This document shows positions 1 to 9,188 of a DNA stretch of 64,000 nucleotides, in pieces. The translations under genes and the position numbers were made by a program. Origin of the DNA: Nocardia flavorosea. Lineage in GTDB: Bacteria; Actinomycetota; Actinomycetes; Mycobacteriales; Mycobacteriaceae. The stretch lies in the NCBI RefSeq assembly GCF_015477805.1, contig NZ_JADLQL010000003.1, positions 496,001-560,000 of the forward strand, given 5' to 3'. The notes under the pieces were generated by a model. The model had not been told where the DNA came from. It did not search any database and saw only the letters and a program-made list of their open reading frames with translations. Numbering within the stretch: the first letter of the stretch is position 1; every line of letters begins with the position of its first letter.

Positions 1-1038
1 CTGTCGCCCCTGCCGGACCGGGTGTCGGCGCTGTTGCGGCGTCGGCCGATTCCGCCCAACCCGGTGGACCCGCCGTCCATGCTGATGATCGATCAGCCCG
101 AGCACACCCGGATGCGCAAACCCGTCGCCGCCGCCTTCACCCCGCGCGCGGTCGCCCGGCTGCGCGACCGGGTCGCCACCGTGACCGAAGAACTGCTCAC
201 CGCCCTGCCCGACGACGGCCCTGCCGACCTGGTGACCGGGTTCGCCTCCCAGGTGCCGATCGCCATCATCTCCGAAATGCTCGGTTTCCCCGACTCGGAT
301 CGCGAAATGTTCCTGCAATGGGGTGACGATATAAGCCCGCTGCTCGACCTGGGCATCTCCTGGCGGGCGCACAGCTCGGCCATGAAGGCCTCCGAACGGG
401 TGCACGCCTATCTGCTCGACCATATCGAGCGGCTCCGCGCCGAACCGGGCGACGATATCCTCAGCAGCCTGGTCACCGCCGCAGACCTGTCCGACCACGA
501 ACTGTGCACCTCGGCCACCCTGCTCATGGGCGCGGGTTTCGAAACCACGGTCAACCTCATCGGCAAAGGTATCGTCTGGCTGCTCGAGCATCCGGACCAG
601 CTGGACCGGCTTCGCGCCGAACCGGAACTCTGGCCCAACGCGGTCGAAGAGGTGCTGCGTATCGACGCACCCGTGCAGACCACCGCCCGGGTCGCCCGTA
701 CCGACCTCGAAATCGCCGGCCACCGGCTGCGACCGGGGGCGACGGTGGTGCTCTCCCTGGCGGGCGCCAACCGCGACCCCGCTGTTTTCCCCGAGCCGGC
801 CCGTTTCGATATCACCCGGGAAAACGCCAAGAACCACCTCGGCTTCAGCAGCGGGATCCACGTCTGCCTCGGTGCGGGCCTGGCCCGGATGGAAGCCACC
901 CACGCCTTGCGTGCCCTCACCGAAACCTTCCCCGGGCTGCGACTCACCGCCCCGCCCACCCGCCGCCCCCTGTACACGCTGCACGGCTACTCCCACCTGC
1001 CCGCCCACACCGGCGCGCGGGCCCGCACCCGGGTCTGA
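1..1038 (+). CDS. Cytochrome P450, 5' end missing (cut by the window edge)
   Basis: A heme-thiolate monooxygenase lacking its first part: the reading frame is open from base 1, so the GTG at 22 is probably internal. About 345 residues remain of a family usually near 400. Visible motifs are the I-helix oxygen-activation segment GAGFETT, the ExxR motif in EEVLR, and the heme-binding loop FSSGIHVCLG with the cysteine ligand. Such proteins take electrons from a ferredoxin and hydroxylate lipophilic substrates. No ferredoxin gene lies in the visible part, so the substrate and redox partner are unknown. The family call is secure; the subfamily is not. Confidence 0.93.
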   Translation: MSPLPDRVSALLRRRPIPPNPVDPPSMLMIDQPEHTRMRKPVAAAFTPRAVARLRDRVATVTEELLTALPDDGPADLVTGFASQVPIAIISEMLGFPDSDREMFLQWGDDISPLLDLGISWRAHSSAMKASERVHAYLLDHIERLRAEPGDDILSSLVTAADLSDHELCTSATLLMGAGFETTVNLIGKGIVWLLEHPDQLDRLRAEPELWPNAVEEVLRIDAPVQTTARVARTDLEIAGHRLRPGATVVLSLAGANRDPAVFPEPARFDITRENAKNHLGFSSGIHVCLGAGLARMEATHALRALTETFPGLRLTAPPTRRPLYTLHGYSHLPAHTGARARTRV

Positions 1039-1242
1039 TCCCGTTCGCCGGGCCGGGGCAGTGGCACCGTCCGGGCAGCGCGCGGCCGGATATCTCACCT
1101 GTCGAGGCGCAACCGGCTATTCGCAGCCGTCGGCCCGGCAGCCGGCTACGACGCGCGTCGCGGCGACGAAACAGTGCCGGCGTGGCAGGCTGCGCCCCGC
1201 CGGATCGGCGGCGCGAACCGGCACAGCGCCTAGACTCGGGGT

Positions 1243-2715
1243 ATGGCTGATGTCGTCGTGGTGGGGTCCGGACCCAATGGGCTTGCGGCGGCGGTGATCC
1301 TGGCAGGTGCCGGGCTCGAGGTCGAGGTGTACGAGGCAGGGGAGACGCTCGGCGGCGGATGCCGGACCGCCGAGGTCACCCTGCCCGGTTTCCGGCACGA
1401 TATCTGCGCCGGCGCGCACCCCATGGCTTATGCGTCGCCGTTCTTCCGTGCCTTCGACCTGCCCGCGCACGGGGTGGAACTGCTCACCCCGGCCGCCTCG
1501 TATGCCCATCCACTGGATTCCGGCGTCGCGGGCGTGGCCTGGCGGGATCTGGACCGCACCGTGGACGAGCTCGGGCGCGACGGGAAAGCGTGGCGGGGCC
1601 TGTTCGGGCCGCTGGTCCGCGACTGGCCCGCCGTGGTGGATACCGCGATGTCGAATATGCGCCGGGTGCCGCTGTCCCCGGCGGCGGTCCGATTCGGGCT
1701 GCGGATGTTCGAGCAGGGGTCGCCGTTGTGGAACGCCCGGTTCACCGGCGTGGTCGCCCCGGCGCTGTTGAGCGGGGTCGCCACACATGCGGTCCGGCCG
1801 CCGCGAGCACTGCCGGCCGTCGGTGCCGGATTGCTGCTGGCGACCCTGGCGCATGTCGGCGGCTGGCCTGTACCGCGCGGCGGAAGCCAGACGATCGTGG
1901 ATGCGCTCGCCGCGGAACTGCGCCGCCGCGGTGGCCGGGTGATCACCGGGCACCGGGTGGATTCGCTGGCCGCATTCGGTTCCGCCCGGGCAATCCTGTG
2001 CGATATCTCGCCGGCCGAACTCGTGCGTATCGGTGGTGACCGGTTGCCCGCCGGGTACCGCCGCCTGCTCGGCAAGGTGCGTTACGGTCCCGGCTCCTGC
2101 AAAGTCGATTTCGCCCTCTCCGGTCCGGTGCCGTGGCTGGCACCGGGCTGCGCCGAAGCGGGCACCCTGCATCTGGTGGGCAGCCGGGCCGAGGCCATGG
2201 CCGCCGAGCATGCGGTTGCCGTGGGCATCCACACCGACCGTCCGTACACGCTGGTCATCCAGCCCGGTGTCGTGGACCCCGGCCGGGCCCCGGCGGGTCA
2301 GCACACGCTGTATGCCTACGCCCACGTCCCGAACGGATCCGATCGCGATATCAGTGAGCAGATCATCGGCCAGATCGAGCGATTCGCTCCCGGTTTCCGG
2401 GATCTGATCTCGGCGCAACATGTGTATACGGCCGCCGATCTGCCTGTATACAACGCCAACTATGTGGGCGGTGATATCGGCGCCGGGGCGATGACCCTCA
2501 TGCAGACCGTGTTCCGTCCGGTACCTCGCTGGAACCCGCACACCACCGGGCTGCCCGGCGTCTACCTGTGCTCGTCGGCGACCCCGCCCGGCGGCGGGGT
2601 GCACGGTATGGCCGGTACGCATGCCGCCGCGCATGCCCTGCGCACCGTATTCGGTATCCGCACCGATCCGCTCGAACTGGCCGCCGCGAACGCGGCGACC
2701 GCACCGGACGGTTAA
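1243..2715 (+). CDS. Phytoene dehydrogenase-like FAD-dependent oxidoreductase
   Basis: A 490-residue flavoprotein of the carotenoid desaturase/amine oxidase type. The N-terminus carries the dinucleotide-binding motif VVGSGPNGLAAA followed by an acidic residue and a GGGCRT stretch, as in CrtI-like enzymes. The C-terminal segment PGVYLCSSATPPGGGVHGM matches the second FAD-contact region of the family. No phytoene synthase or other carotenoid gene is nearby, so a role in carotenoid synthesis cannot be inferred. Actinobacteria carry several such proteins of unknown substrate. Its stop overlaps that of the convergent transporter gene by about four bases. Confidence 0.9.
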   Translation: MADVVVVGSGPNGLAAAVILAGAGLEVEVYEAGETLGGGCRTAEVTLPGFRHDICAGAHPMAYASPFFRAFDLPAHGVELLTPAASYAHPLDSGVAGVAWRDLDRTVDELGRDGKAWRGLFGPLVRDWPAVVDTAMSNMRRVPLSPAAVRFGLRMFEQGSPLWNARFTGVVAPALLSGVATHAVRPPRALPAVGAGLLLATLAHVGGWPVPRGGSQTIVDALAAELRRRGGRVITGHRVDSLAAFGSARAILCDISPAELVRIGGDRLPAGYRRLLGKVRYGPGSCKVDFALSGPVPWLAPGCAEAGTLHLVGSRAEAMAAEHAVAVGIHTDRPYTLVIQPGVVDPGRAPAGQHTLYAYAHVPNGSDRDISEQIIGQIERFAPGFRDLISAQHVYTAADLPVYNANYVGGDIGAGAMTLMQTVFRPVPRWNPHTTGLPGVYLCSSATPPGGGVHGMAGTHAAAHALRTVFGIRTDPLELAAANAATAPDG

Positions 2716-3638
2716 GCCCCGGCCGCGGGCTCCCGGTACAGATCGGGCTCCAGGTAGATGATCCGCGCGGCCGGTACCGCCGCCCGGATCCGGCTCTCGG
2801 CTTCGTCGATGCCCGCCGCGATCTGCGCGATATCCAGACCGGGCGTCACCGCCACCTTGGCCGCCACCAGCAGCTCGTCCGGGCCGATGTACTGGGTCTT
2901 CATATGAATGAGCCGATCGATCGTCGTTCCGTCGGCGATACAGTCGCGGATCGCGCGGTCCTCGGCCGCCGTCGCGCCCTCACCGATCAGCAGGCTGTGC
3001 ATTTCGACGATCAGGATGATCGCGATGATCCCGAGCAATGCGCCGATCGCCAGGGTGCCGATACCGTCCCAGACCGGATTGCCGGTCACCATGGTGAGCC
3101 CGACGCCGCCCAATGCCAGGACCAGGCCGATCAGGGCGCCGGTGTCCTCCAGCAGCACCACCGGCAGTTCGGGGCTGCGCGAGTTACGGATGAACTGCCA
3201 CCAGCTCGCCCGGCCCTTGAGTGGTTTGGATTCCCGGAACGCGGTCGCGAAACTGTAGGTTTCGAGCGCGATCGCGAGCACCAGGATGACGACGGCCACG
3301 AGGGGCGAGCTGAGTTCCTCGGGATGCTGGATCTTGTGAATGCCCTCGTACAGTGCGTACACCGAACCCAGGGTGAACAGCACCAGGGCCACCACGAACG
3401 AATAGAAGTACCGGCTGCGCCCGTATCCGAACGGGTGCAGTTCGTCGGCCTCCTGCCGTGCCCGGTTCTGTCCGAACAGCAGCAGCCCTTGATTGGCGGT
3501 GTCGGCGACGGAGTGCACCCCCTCGGCCAGCATCGAAGCGGACCCGGTGATCGCGGCGCCCACGAACTTCGCCGCCGCGATCCCGGCATTCGCCGTCAAC
3601 GCGGCAAGGATTGCCTTCTTACTTCCACCAGCCGACAT
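2712..3638 (-). CDS. Cation diffusion facilitator (CDF) family divalent-metal transporter
   Basis: An inner-membrane efflux protein of about 308 residues that would export a divalent metal such as zinc in exchange for protons. Several hydrophobic segments are visible. The metal-site signature of the family is recognisable as HSVADT in one helix and EDTGALIG in a later one. A soluble C-terminal domain with regularly spaced acidic residues follows (roughly residues 205-300). I start it at the ATG giving MSAGGSKKAIL; an in-frame start 42 bases upstream is possible. The metal is not determined by the sequence. The gene converges on the FAD oxidoreductase. Confidence 0.9.
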   Translation of the reverse strand: MSAGGSKKAILAALTANAGIAAAKFVGAAITGSASMLAEGVHSVADTANQGLLLFGQNRARQEADELHPFGYGRSRYFYSFVVALVLFTLGSVYALYEGIHKIQHPEELSSPLVAVVILVLAIALETYSFATAFRESKPLKGRASWWQFIRNSRSPELPVVLLEDTGALIGLVLALGGVGLTMVTGNPVWDGIGTLAIGALLGIIAIILIVEMHSLLIGEGATAAEDRAIRDCIADGTTIDRLIHMKTQYIGPDELLVAAKVAVTPGLDIAQIAAGIDEAESRIRAAVPAARIIYLEPDLYREPAAGA

Positions 3639-3656
3639 CTGCCCACCCTCTGCGTT

Positions 3657-3708
3657 TATTTGCGGCGCCTGCGGCCTCAACCCTATAAGGGCCCCGCTGA
3701 ACTCGGCA
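3657..3708. repeat. Short copy of a dispersed repeat (compare 62666-62815)
   Basis: The 5' part (TTATTTGCGGCGCCTGCGGC) and the 3' part (AGGGCCCCGCTGAACTCGGC) match, with few differences, the two ends of a longer element at 62666-62815. The palindromic core of the long copy is absent here. The copy lies just upstream of the transporter gene start. Confidence 0.5.
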
Positions 3709-3758
3709 CCGGGACGCCTGGATTTCCCACAGCGGCACGGGGGAGGGAGCTTCCCGCC

Positions 3759-4967
3759 TCATCCCACGCAGGCGCAGAAAAGGGTGGCCGGGCCGTCCAC
3801 CGCGCGGGCGCGGATATCGGTGTCGGCGGCCGATATCCACGCCGCGGTGCCGCGATCGAGCCGGACCTCGGACACACCGTCGAGCAGGTGCGCCGAACCG
3901 GCGGTACACAGAACGATGCCCGGACCGGCGTCGGTGAGCGGCACCAGCGCCGAACCCTCGGTGATATCGAAGCGGCGCATGGCGAATTCCGGGGCGGGGG
4001 TGCGGTAGCGCACCGACCCGTCGCCGGCCGGTTCCGGTAGCACCAGGGGAAGATCGATGGGTTCGAAGTCGAGGACCTTCAGCAACTCCGGCACATCGAC
4101 GTGTTTCGGGGTGAGTCCACCGCGCAGCACATTGTCCGAGTTCGCCATGATCTCTACCGCGACCCCGCGCAGGTAGGCGTGCAGGTTACCGGCGGCGAGG
4201 AACAAAGCCTGCCCGGGTTGCAGCGTGATCCGGTTCAACAGCAGCGAGGCCAGGACACCGGCATCGCCCGGATAGCTTTCGGCGAGTTCGAGGGTGGTCT
4301 GGGCAACCGGCGCGAATTCTCGCTCGGCACCGGACAGATAGCGCACACAGCCGTCCAGGACGGCCGGCAGCAGTGTGTCCAGCACCGTGGGCGGCAGGGT
4401 GATCCAGCTGGTGAACAGCGTGCGCAGACCGTCGGAATCGGGTTGTGCGGCCAGCAGATCGGCGTACTGCCCCAGCTCGGGCACGTCGAGGGCGCGGAAC
4501 AGTTCCACCGTTCGTTGTGGGTCCCGGAAACCGGCCAGCGCCTCGAAACGTTCCAAGGCGACGACGAGTTCGGGTTTGTGGCTGTCGTCGCGGTAGTTGC
4601 GCATGGGTGAATCCAGCGGCACCCCGGTGCGATTCTCCCGGGCGAAACCGGCCGCGGCCTGCTGCGCGCTCGGATGCGCCTGCAGCGACAGCGGTTCCTC
4701 CGCGGCCAGGATCTTCAGCAGGAACGGCAACCGGCCGTCGAAACGGGTCGCGGCGGCGCCGAGTTCGCGGCCGGGTTCGGCCGAGACCACCTCGAGCAGC
4801 GAACGTTTACCCCGTTCGGTTCGGATATAGGCCGGGTCGGCGGGATGGGCACCGAACCACAGTTCGGCTTCCGGGTGCGCGGAAGGGACGGGGCGGCCAC
4901 AGAGTTCGGCGAGCGCGGTGCGTGAACCCCAGGCATACGAGCGCAACGCACCTACGAGTTCGTGCAC
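3759..4967 (-). CDS. manA: Mannose-6-phosphate isomerase, class I
   Basis: This enzyme interconverts fructose 6-phosphate and mannose 6-phosphate in the cytoplasm, feeding mannose donors for glycolipids and glycoproteins. The 402-residue product has the zinc-ligand pattern of type I isomerases: the LQAHPS segment, SHKPELVVAL and GNLHAYLRG. The GTG start gives VHELVGALRSYAWG, the usual N-terminus, and overlaps the last base of the upstream stop codon (TAGTG), so translation is probably coupled to the SIS-domain gene. The order manB, SIS gene, manA is the same as I recall for M. tuberculosis Rv3257c-Rv3255c. Confidence 0.96.
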   Translation of the reverse strand: MHELVGALRSYAWGSRTALAELCGRPVPSAHPEAELWFGAHPADPAYIRTERGKRSLLEVVSAEPGRELGAAATRFDGRLPFLLKILAAEEPLSLQAHPSAQQAAAGFARENRTGVPLDSPMRNYRDDSHKPELVVALERFEALAGFRDPQRTVELFRALDVPELGQYADLLAAQPDSDGLRTLFTSWITLPPTVLDTLLPAVLDGCVRYLSGAEREFAPVAQTTLELAESYPGDAGVLASLLLNRITLQPGQALFLAAGNLHAYLRGVAVEIMANSDNVLRGGLTPKHVDVPELLKVLDFEPIDLPLVLPEPAGDGSVRYRTPAPEFAMRRFDITEGSALVPLTDAGPGIVLCTAGSAHLLDGVSEVRLDRGTAAWISAADTDIRARAVDGPATLFCACVG

Positions 4968-6178
4968 TAGTAACGTCCCCCGTCGTACCCGTCCGAATCG
5001 CCGGCCCCCACCGTCCGGCCGCCGATGAGCCGCAGGTAGGCAGCCGTCATCTCCCAGCGCAGGGCCAGTACCGCGAGGCGCTCCAGTTCCGTACCGGTAT
5101 GGGTGGGCGGTTCCGGGGCCGGTTCGCCCGATTCGGCGCGGGACGGGTCCGCCGGGACCGTTTCGATATCGGCCGTGACCAGATCGGCGTCGACCGTTCC
5201 GCCGCCGGCGCCCCCGAACAGCGCAAGTTTGCGTCGCGCGGCCGGAGTATCGGTATCGGTGCTGCACAGGAAGATCCGCTTCTTCTCCACCGGCGGCGGG
5301 CCGTCGAGCTGCTCGTCGTGGAACAGCGGATCGTAATCCGGTGCGGCGGCGGTGGCCGCATCCACCAGCTGGGGGAGCGCGGCCACGGCAACGGACAGGT
5401 CGACGGCGGTCGCGGTCCGGCCCGCGGATTGCAGCAGGACCTCCGCGGCATGGACCGCGAGTTCGGTTGTCGCCGGGTTGTCGCCGGCCAGAATCAGCCC
5501 CCGCTGCTGAGTGCGGGCGGCCAGGTTCTTGGCGGGATTGTGGAACACCTCGTGCTGGGGGCCGTCGCGCAGCGCTTCGGTATCGAGTACATCGGCGAGA
5601 TCGGCGAGATCGGGCAGTTCGGTGGCAGATCGGGCAGGCGTGATCGTCCGCAGCACCGCGATACCGGTGGCGAGGTAGCGCAGCAGCCGGTTGGCGTCGA
5701 GCACCGGAACCCGTGGTGCCAGCACAGCGGCACGTCCGGCCGCCGCGGCCCGCAGTGGGCCTTCGTTCGGTGCTGCCACGACCACCTCGGCGCCGCGGCG
5801 CACCGCCCGGTCCACCGCATCGACCAGCCGGGGATCCCCGGCATCGTCACCGCTGACGAGCACTACATCCAGGGGGCCGGCCCAGGCCGGCACCGTGCTG
5901 ACCGGAACCAGCGGCAGTCCGGCGCGGTCACCCAGCGCCGCTACCAGCAACGCGGCCGCACGGCCGGCCCGGCCGGCGCCGGAAACCAGCAGCAGACTGC
6001 GTGGCTGCAGGCCGGCCAGCCCCGCGAGCGCGTTCTCGGCCACGGCCGCGGCCGTGGCCCGTACCTGGGCGCCACCGGATGCGGCCGAACGGAGGGCGCC
6101 ACCGGTATCGGCGGCCTCGAGCATTGCGGCATCGTCCAGATCGAGTACCGGGGTATCAGCGATCATCGGGCGTGGCAC
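4967..6178 (-). CDS. SIS-domain (TobH-like) protein, phosphomannose-isomerase related
   Basis: A 403-residue soluble protein homologous to M. tuberculosis Rv3256c, often called TobH. The central region LLLVSGAGRAGRAAALLVAA and a later VVLVSGDDAGDP fit a sugar-isomerase (SIS) fold. The product is Ala-rich and acidic. It sits between manB and manA and its stop overlaps the manA start, which suggests a role in mannose phosphate metabolism, but I know no assigned reaction. The start may be the first ATG or the ATG four codons later (MIADTPVLDL). Confidence 0.85.
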   Translation of the reverse strand: MPRPMIADTPVLDLDDAAMLEAADTGGALRSAASGGAQVRATAAAVAENALAGLAGLQPRSLLLVSGAGRAGRAAALLVAALGDRAGLPLVPVSTVPAWAGPLDVVLVSGDDAGDPRLVDAVDRAVRRGAEVVVAAPNEGPLRAAAAGRAAVLAPRVPVLDANRLLRYLATGIAVLRTITPARSATELPDLADLADVLDTEALRDGPQHEVFHNPAKNLAARTQQRGLILAGDNPATTELAVHAAEVLLQSAGRTATAVDLSVAVAALPQLVDAATAAAPDYDPLFHDEQLDGPPPVEKKRIFLCSTDTDTPAARRKLALFGGAGGGTVDADLVTADIETVPADPSRAESGEPAPEPPTHTGTELERLAVLALRWEMTAAYLRLIGGRTVGAGDSDGYDGGRY

Positions 6179-6283
6179 CTCCCCTCATCGCGCTGTTTTC
6201 GGTCTCGGCCGCCGCCACCGCCCGGGTCGTGGACACCGGGCCTGGAACGGGCGAATCCACGGTGTGTATTTCCACTATTCCAG

Positions 6284-7660
6284 TCAGGCGCGGACGATGC
6301 GCAGAATCTCGGTCACGAGTGCGTCTACTTCCTCCGGCGAGCGCGCTTCGACGTTGAGTCGCAGTAGCGGTTCGGTATTGGAGGCGCGCAGGTTGAACCA
6401 CGCATCGTCGGGAAGCTGCACCGTCACTCCATCGAGGCGGTCGACGGCCACCGCTCGCCCGGCGAAAGCATCGAGTACCGCGCCGGTGCGTTCGGCAGCG
6501 TCGGAAACAGTCGAGTTGATCTCACCCGAGGCGGCGTACCCCGTGTAGGAGGCCATCAGCTCCGAAACCGGCCGTTTGTCCTCACCGAGCGCGGCCAGCA
6601 CGTGCAATGCGGCCAGCATGCCCGAATCCGCGCCCCAGAAATCGCGGAAGTAGTAGTGCGCGGAATGTTCCCCGCCGAAAACCGCGCCCGTACTCGCCAT
6701 GAGCTGTTTGATGAACGAATGCCCGACCCGCGACCGCACCGGGGTGCCGCCCAGTTCGGTCACCACATCGGGTACCGACCGTGATGTGATCAGGTTGTGG
6801 ATGATCGTGGCGCCGGGTTCCTCGGCGAGTTCCCGTTCGGCCACCAGCGCGGTGATCGCCGACGGCGATACCGGATCGCCCTGTTCGTCGACGACGAAAC
6901 AACGGTCGGCGTCACCGTCGAATGCCAGCCCGATATCGGCCCCGGACTCCCGGACCAGTTTTTGCAGGTCCACCAGGTTCGCCGGATCCAGCGGATTGGC
7001 CTCGTGGTTGGGGAACGATCCGTCCAGCTCGAAATACAGCGGCACGATCGTGATCTGCGGGAGGGCGCCGAGCACGGCGGGAACGGTATGCCCGCCCATT
7101 CCGTTACCGGCGTCCACCGCGACGGTCAACGGCCGGATACCGTCCAGGTCCACCAGGTCGCGCAGGAACACCGCGTAATCGCCGAGCAGGTCGGTTTCGG
7201 TGGTGGTGCCCGATGCGCCGTCGTAGCCCGGTACGCCGGTCACCAATTCCTCGGCGATGGTCGCCAGGCCGGTGTCCTGACCGACCGGCAGCGCCCGCGC
7301 CCGGCACAGTTTGATGCCGTTGTAGCGGGCCGGGTTGTGACTGGCGGTGAACATGGCGCCCGGGCAGTCGAGTTTGCCCGAGGCGAAATACAGCTGATCG
7401 GTGGACGCCAGGCCGATCCGCACCACGTCCAGACCCTGGGCCAGAACGCCCGCGGCGAACGCATCCACCAGCTCCGGCGACGAGGCGCGCATATCGTGAC
7501 CGATCACGATGCGCCGGGCGTTTTCGGCCCGCATGAGCCGGGCGAACGCGGAGCCGGTTTCCCGGACGAAATCGGCATCGAGTTGTTCCCCGACGACGCC
7601 GCGGATGTCGTAGGCCTTGATCACCGCGTTCACGGACTCGGCAGGGCGGGCGACTGTCAT
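6284..7660 (-). CDS. manB: Phosphomannomutase/phosphoglucomutase
   Basis: This enzyme converts mannose 6-phosphate to mannose 1-phosphate, the precursor of GDP-mannose. The 458-residue protein shows the alpha-D-phosphohexomutase motifs in order: the phosphoserine loop TASHNP, the magnesium loop DGDADRC, the sugar-specificity loop GGEHSAHYYF and the C-terminal phosphate-binding loop RASNTEP. The ATG at 7660 gives MTVARPAESV. Its own ribosome binding site is weak, and a 14-codon reading frame just upstream ends in an ATGA overlap with this start (separate entry). It heads the manB-SIS-manA cluster. Confidence 0.95.
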   Translation of the reverse strand: MTVARPAESVNAVIKAYDIRGVVGEQLDADFVRETGSAFARLMRAENARRIVIGHDMRASSPELVDAFAAGVLAQGLDVVRIGLASTDQLYFASGKLDCPGAMFTASHNPARYNGIKLCRARALPVGQDTGLATIAEELVTGVPGYDGASGTTTETDLLGDYAVFLRDLVDLDGIRPLTVAVDAGNGMGGHTVPAVLGALPQITIVPLYFELDGSFPNHEANPLDPANLVDLQKLVRESGADIGLAFDGDADRCFVVDEQGDPVSPSAITALVAERELAEEPGATIIHNLITSRSVPDVVTELGGTPVRSRVGHSFIKQLMASTGAVFGGEHSAHYYFRDFWGADSGMLAALHVLAALGEDKRPVSELMASYTGYAASGEINSTVSDAAERTGAVLDAFAGRAVAVDRLDGVTVQLPDDAWFNLRASNTEPLLRLNVEARSPEEVDALVTEILRIVRA

Positions 7661-7701
7661 GGGGACCACCCTAGTAGGTGCCTCTTCAGCGCCGTATTCA
7701 T
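7657..7701 (-). CDS. Possible 14-codon leader frame coupled to manB
   Basis: A reading frame of 14 sense codons (MNTALKRHLLGWSP) begins with ATG at 7701. It is preceded by GGAGG at a spacing of seven bases, a much better ribosome binding site than that of manB. Its TGA overlaps the manB ATG (ATGA), the arrangement expected for translational coupling. The peptide resembles nothing I know. It could be a coupling leader or chance; the strong Shine-Dalgarno and the exact overlap are the only evidence. Confidence 0.35.
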   Translation of the reverse strand: MNTALKRHLLGWSP

Positions 7702-8101
7702 GGCAGTGCCTCCGGCCCCGGCTCTGGTTCCGGCGACGCCGGTCATCGAGCCGGCCCGAGCTGAGCACTCCCACAGAGGGAAAGGCGGGTCCGCTCTCCG
7801 GAGCGCCGTGTGTTCGAACTTCGCCGGACTCGGCGACACTGCCGGTCGCATCGAACCGTCTGCCGGGAGCGGCTGTCGATCAGCGCCGTTCCGGTTGCGT
7901 CGAGTCCGGGTGACGGGCGAATTCGGCAGTCCTGCCGGCCACGGCACCGGTCTGCCCGTACCGTCGGGATTCATCGGTCCGTCGAATGGATCGCCGGAAA
8001 ATCGGCGCGGTCGCGGGGGCGTCGAAGGGGGGACCCGCGGGTGATCGGGTGCGCGGCCGGGCCGGTGATCGCGGTGGGCCAGGGGTCCGGGGCGCGGGAT
8101 A
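7702..8101. other. Intergenic stretch without a recognisable gene
   Basis: About 400 bases lie between the manB leader and the DUF3499 gene. Open frames exist on both strands but give Arg/Pro-rich products typical of out-of-frame GC-rich DNA. I see no known domain and no obvious hairpin followed by a T run. The part nearest manB must hold its promoter, which I cannot place with confidence. Confidence 0.5.
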
Positions 8102-8476
8102 TCAGCTCGGCGGATCGGGAAGAACCCGCAGATGTCCGCGGCGTCCGGTACGGGTGGGCCGAGGGGGCGGAGTGTGCTCGCGGTAGCCGCGCTGCTCCGG
8201 TTCCGGCGGGCGGCGGCGTAGACCGGCTTCACGGACGGCCTCGGCCAGCGCGGTGAGGTCGTCATCATCGGGACTGGTGGCGAAACCGCCTTCGTGCCGG
8301 ACCATATCCCAGCCCTTGGGGGCGGTGATCCGGGAGGCATGTGTTCCGCAGAGGTCCCAGGAATGCGGTTCGGCCACCGTCGCCAGCGGGCCCACCACCG
8401 CGGTGGAGTCCGAGTAAACATAGGTGAGCGTCGCGACGGCCGGATTCTTGCAGCCGGGTCGGCAGCAACGACGCAT
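8102..8476 (-). CDS. DUF3499 family protein
   Basis: A 124-residue actinobacterial protein related to M. tuberculosis Rv3258c. The N-terminal MRRCCRPGC and a later LCGTHA supply cysteines and a histidine that could bind zinc. The central segment YVYSDSTAVVGPLATVAE is the strongly conserved core of the family. The C-terminus is Arg/Pro-rich and looks disordered. I chose the ATG giving MRRCCRPGC because conservation begins there; an upstream ATG would add 18 residues. The function is unknown. Confidence 0.88.
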   Translation of the reverse strand: MRRCCRPGCKNPAVATLTYVYSDSTAVVGPLATVAEPHSWDLCGTHASRITAPKGWDMVRHEGGFATSPDDDDLTALAEAVREAGLRRRPPEPEQRGYREHTPPPRPTRTGRRGHLRVLPDPPS

Positions 8477-8624
8477 GGAGATCACGTCGATGAGAGTAAC
8501 CCGCGAGACGGGTGCAGGTGGGGCAGACACGCTGTGATCTAGGCGGCGTACCGATGTGGGAAACGGCCTGCCGGGGTGAACTTGCTGTCGTTCCGTGGCT
8601 CGCGGGTGGACGGGTTCGGAGCGG

Positions 8625-9104
8625 CTATTCGGGTTCGGGGTCGATTACGTCCGGGTCGACGCCCAGGTAGGTGGCGATCTGCTGGACGAGTACTTCGCGT
8701 AGCAGGTCCACCAGATCGTCGGGGTCGCCGGCGCGCAGTTCGAGGGGTTTGCGGAACAGGACGACGCGCGCGCGGATGGGGGTGCCGTGCCGGTCGACGC
8801 CGGCGGGGATGAGCCGGGACAGTGGGACCGGGCCGTCGGCGACCACCTCGTCCGGCCAGGTGACCGAATCCGGGTGCAGCGGACGGATTTTGGGAACATC
8901 GTCGACGGCGATATCCAGTTTGGTGAGACGGTCGTGCCAGCGGGTGTCCAGCGGTGCGAACGCTTCGAGCACGAGCCGATCGAATTTTTGGCCGCGGGTG
9001 CGCCAGGCGGGGACGGTGGGGGGAAGCATGGGTCCGCGCACGCCGCGCCCACGGCGGCTGACCGACCGGGCGGTCGGGGGTCTGCGATTGCGGGATCGTG
9101 CCAT
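8625..9104 (-). CDS. Zincin-like metallopeptidase family protein with a degenerate active site
   Basis: A protein of about 159 residues related to Rv3259 and the DUF1025/zincin family. After a basic N-terminus it has the family pattern RIRPLHPDSVTWPDEVV and RARVVLFRKPLELRA. The helix that carries HExxH in active zincins reads LREVLVQQIATYLG here, so both metal-binding histidines are missing. As I recall, many actinobacterial homologs also lack them. It is probably not a working peptidase. I start it at the ATG giving MARSRNRRPP; another ATG lies six codons upstream. Confidence 0.82.
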   Translation of the reverse strand: MARSRNRRPPTARSVSRRGRGVRGPMLPPTVPAWRTRGQKFDRLVLEAFAPLDTRWHDRLTKLDIAVDDVPKIRPLHPDSVTWPDEVVADGPVPLSRLIPAGVDRHGTPIRARVVLFRKPLELRAGDPDDLVDLLREVLVQQIATYLGVDPDVIDPEPE

Positions 9105-9188
9105 GACTCGAACGTTAGTCACCGATCGCCGACCGCGACGGCCCGCCCCGGCTACCTGCTCCGGGGCGCACCGACGCGAGCGGTGTCG

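Noticed and set aside
4445..6367. 640-codon plus-strand frame across manA and the SIS-domain gene
   Set aside because: Arg/Gly/Pro-rich shadow of the real genes, without ribosome binding site or domain.
3725..7800. Similarity between TTTCCCACAGCGGCAC near 3722 and ACTCCCACAGAGGGAA near 7767 as a second repeat family
   Set aside because: The match is short and contains several mismatches; it is within what chance allows in GC-rich DNA.
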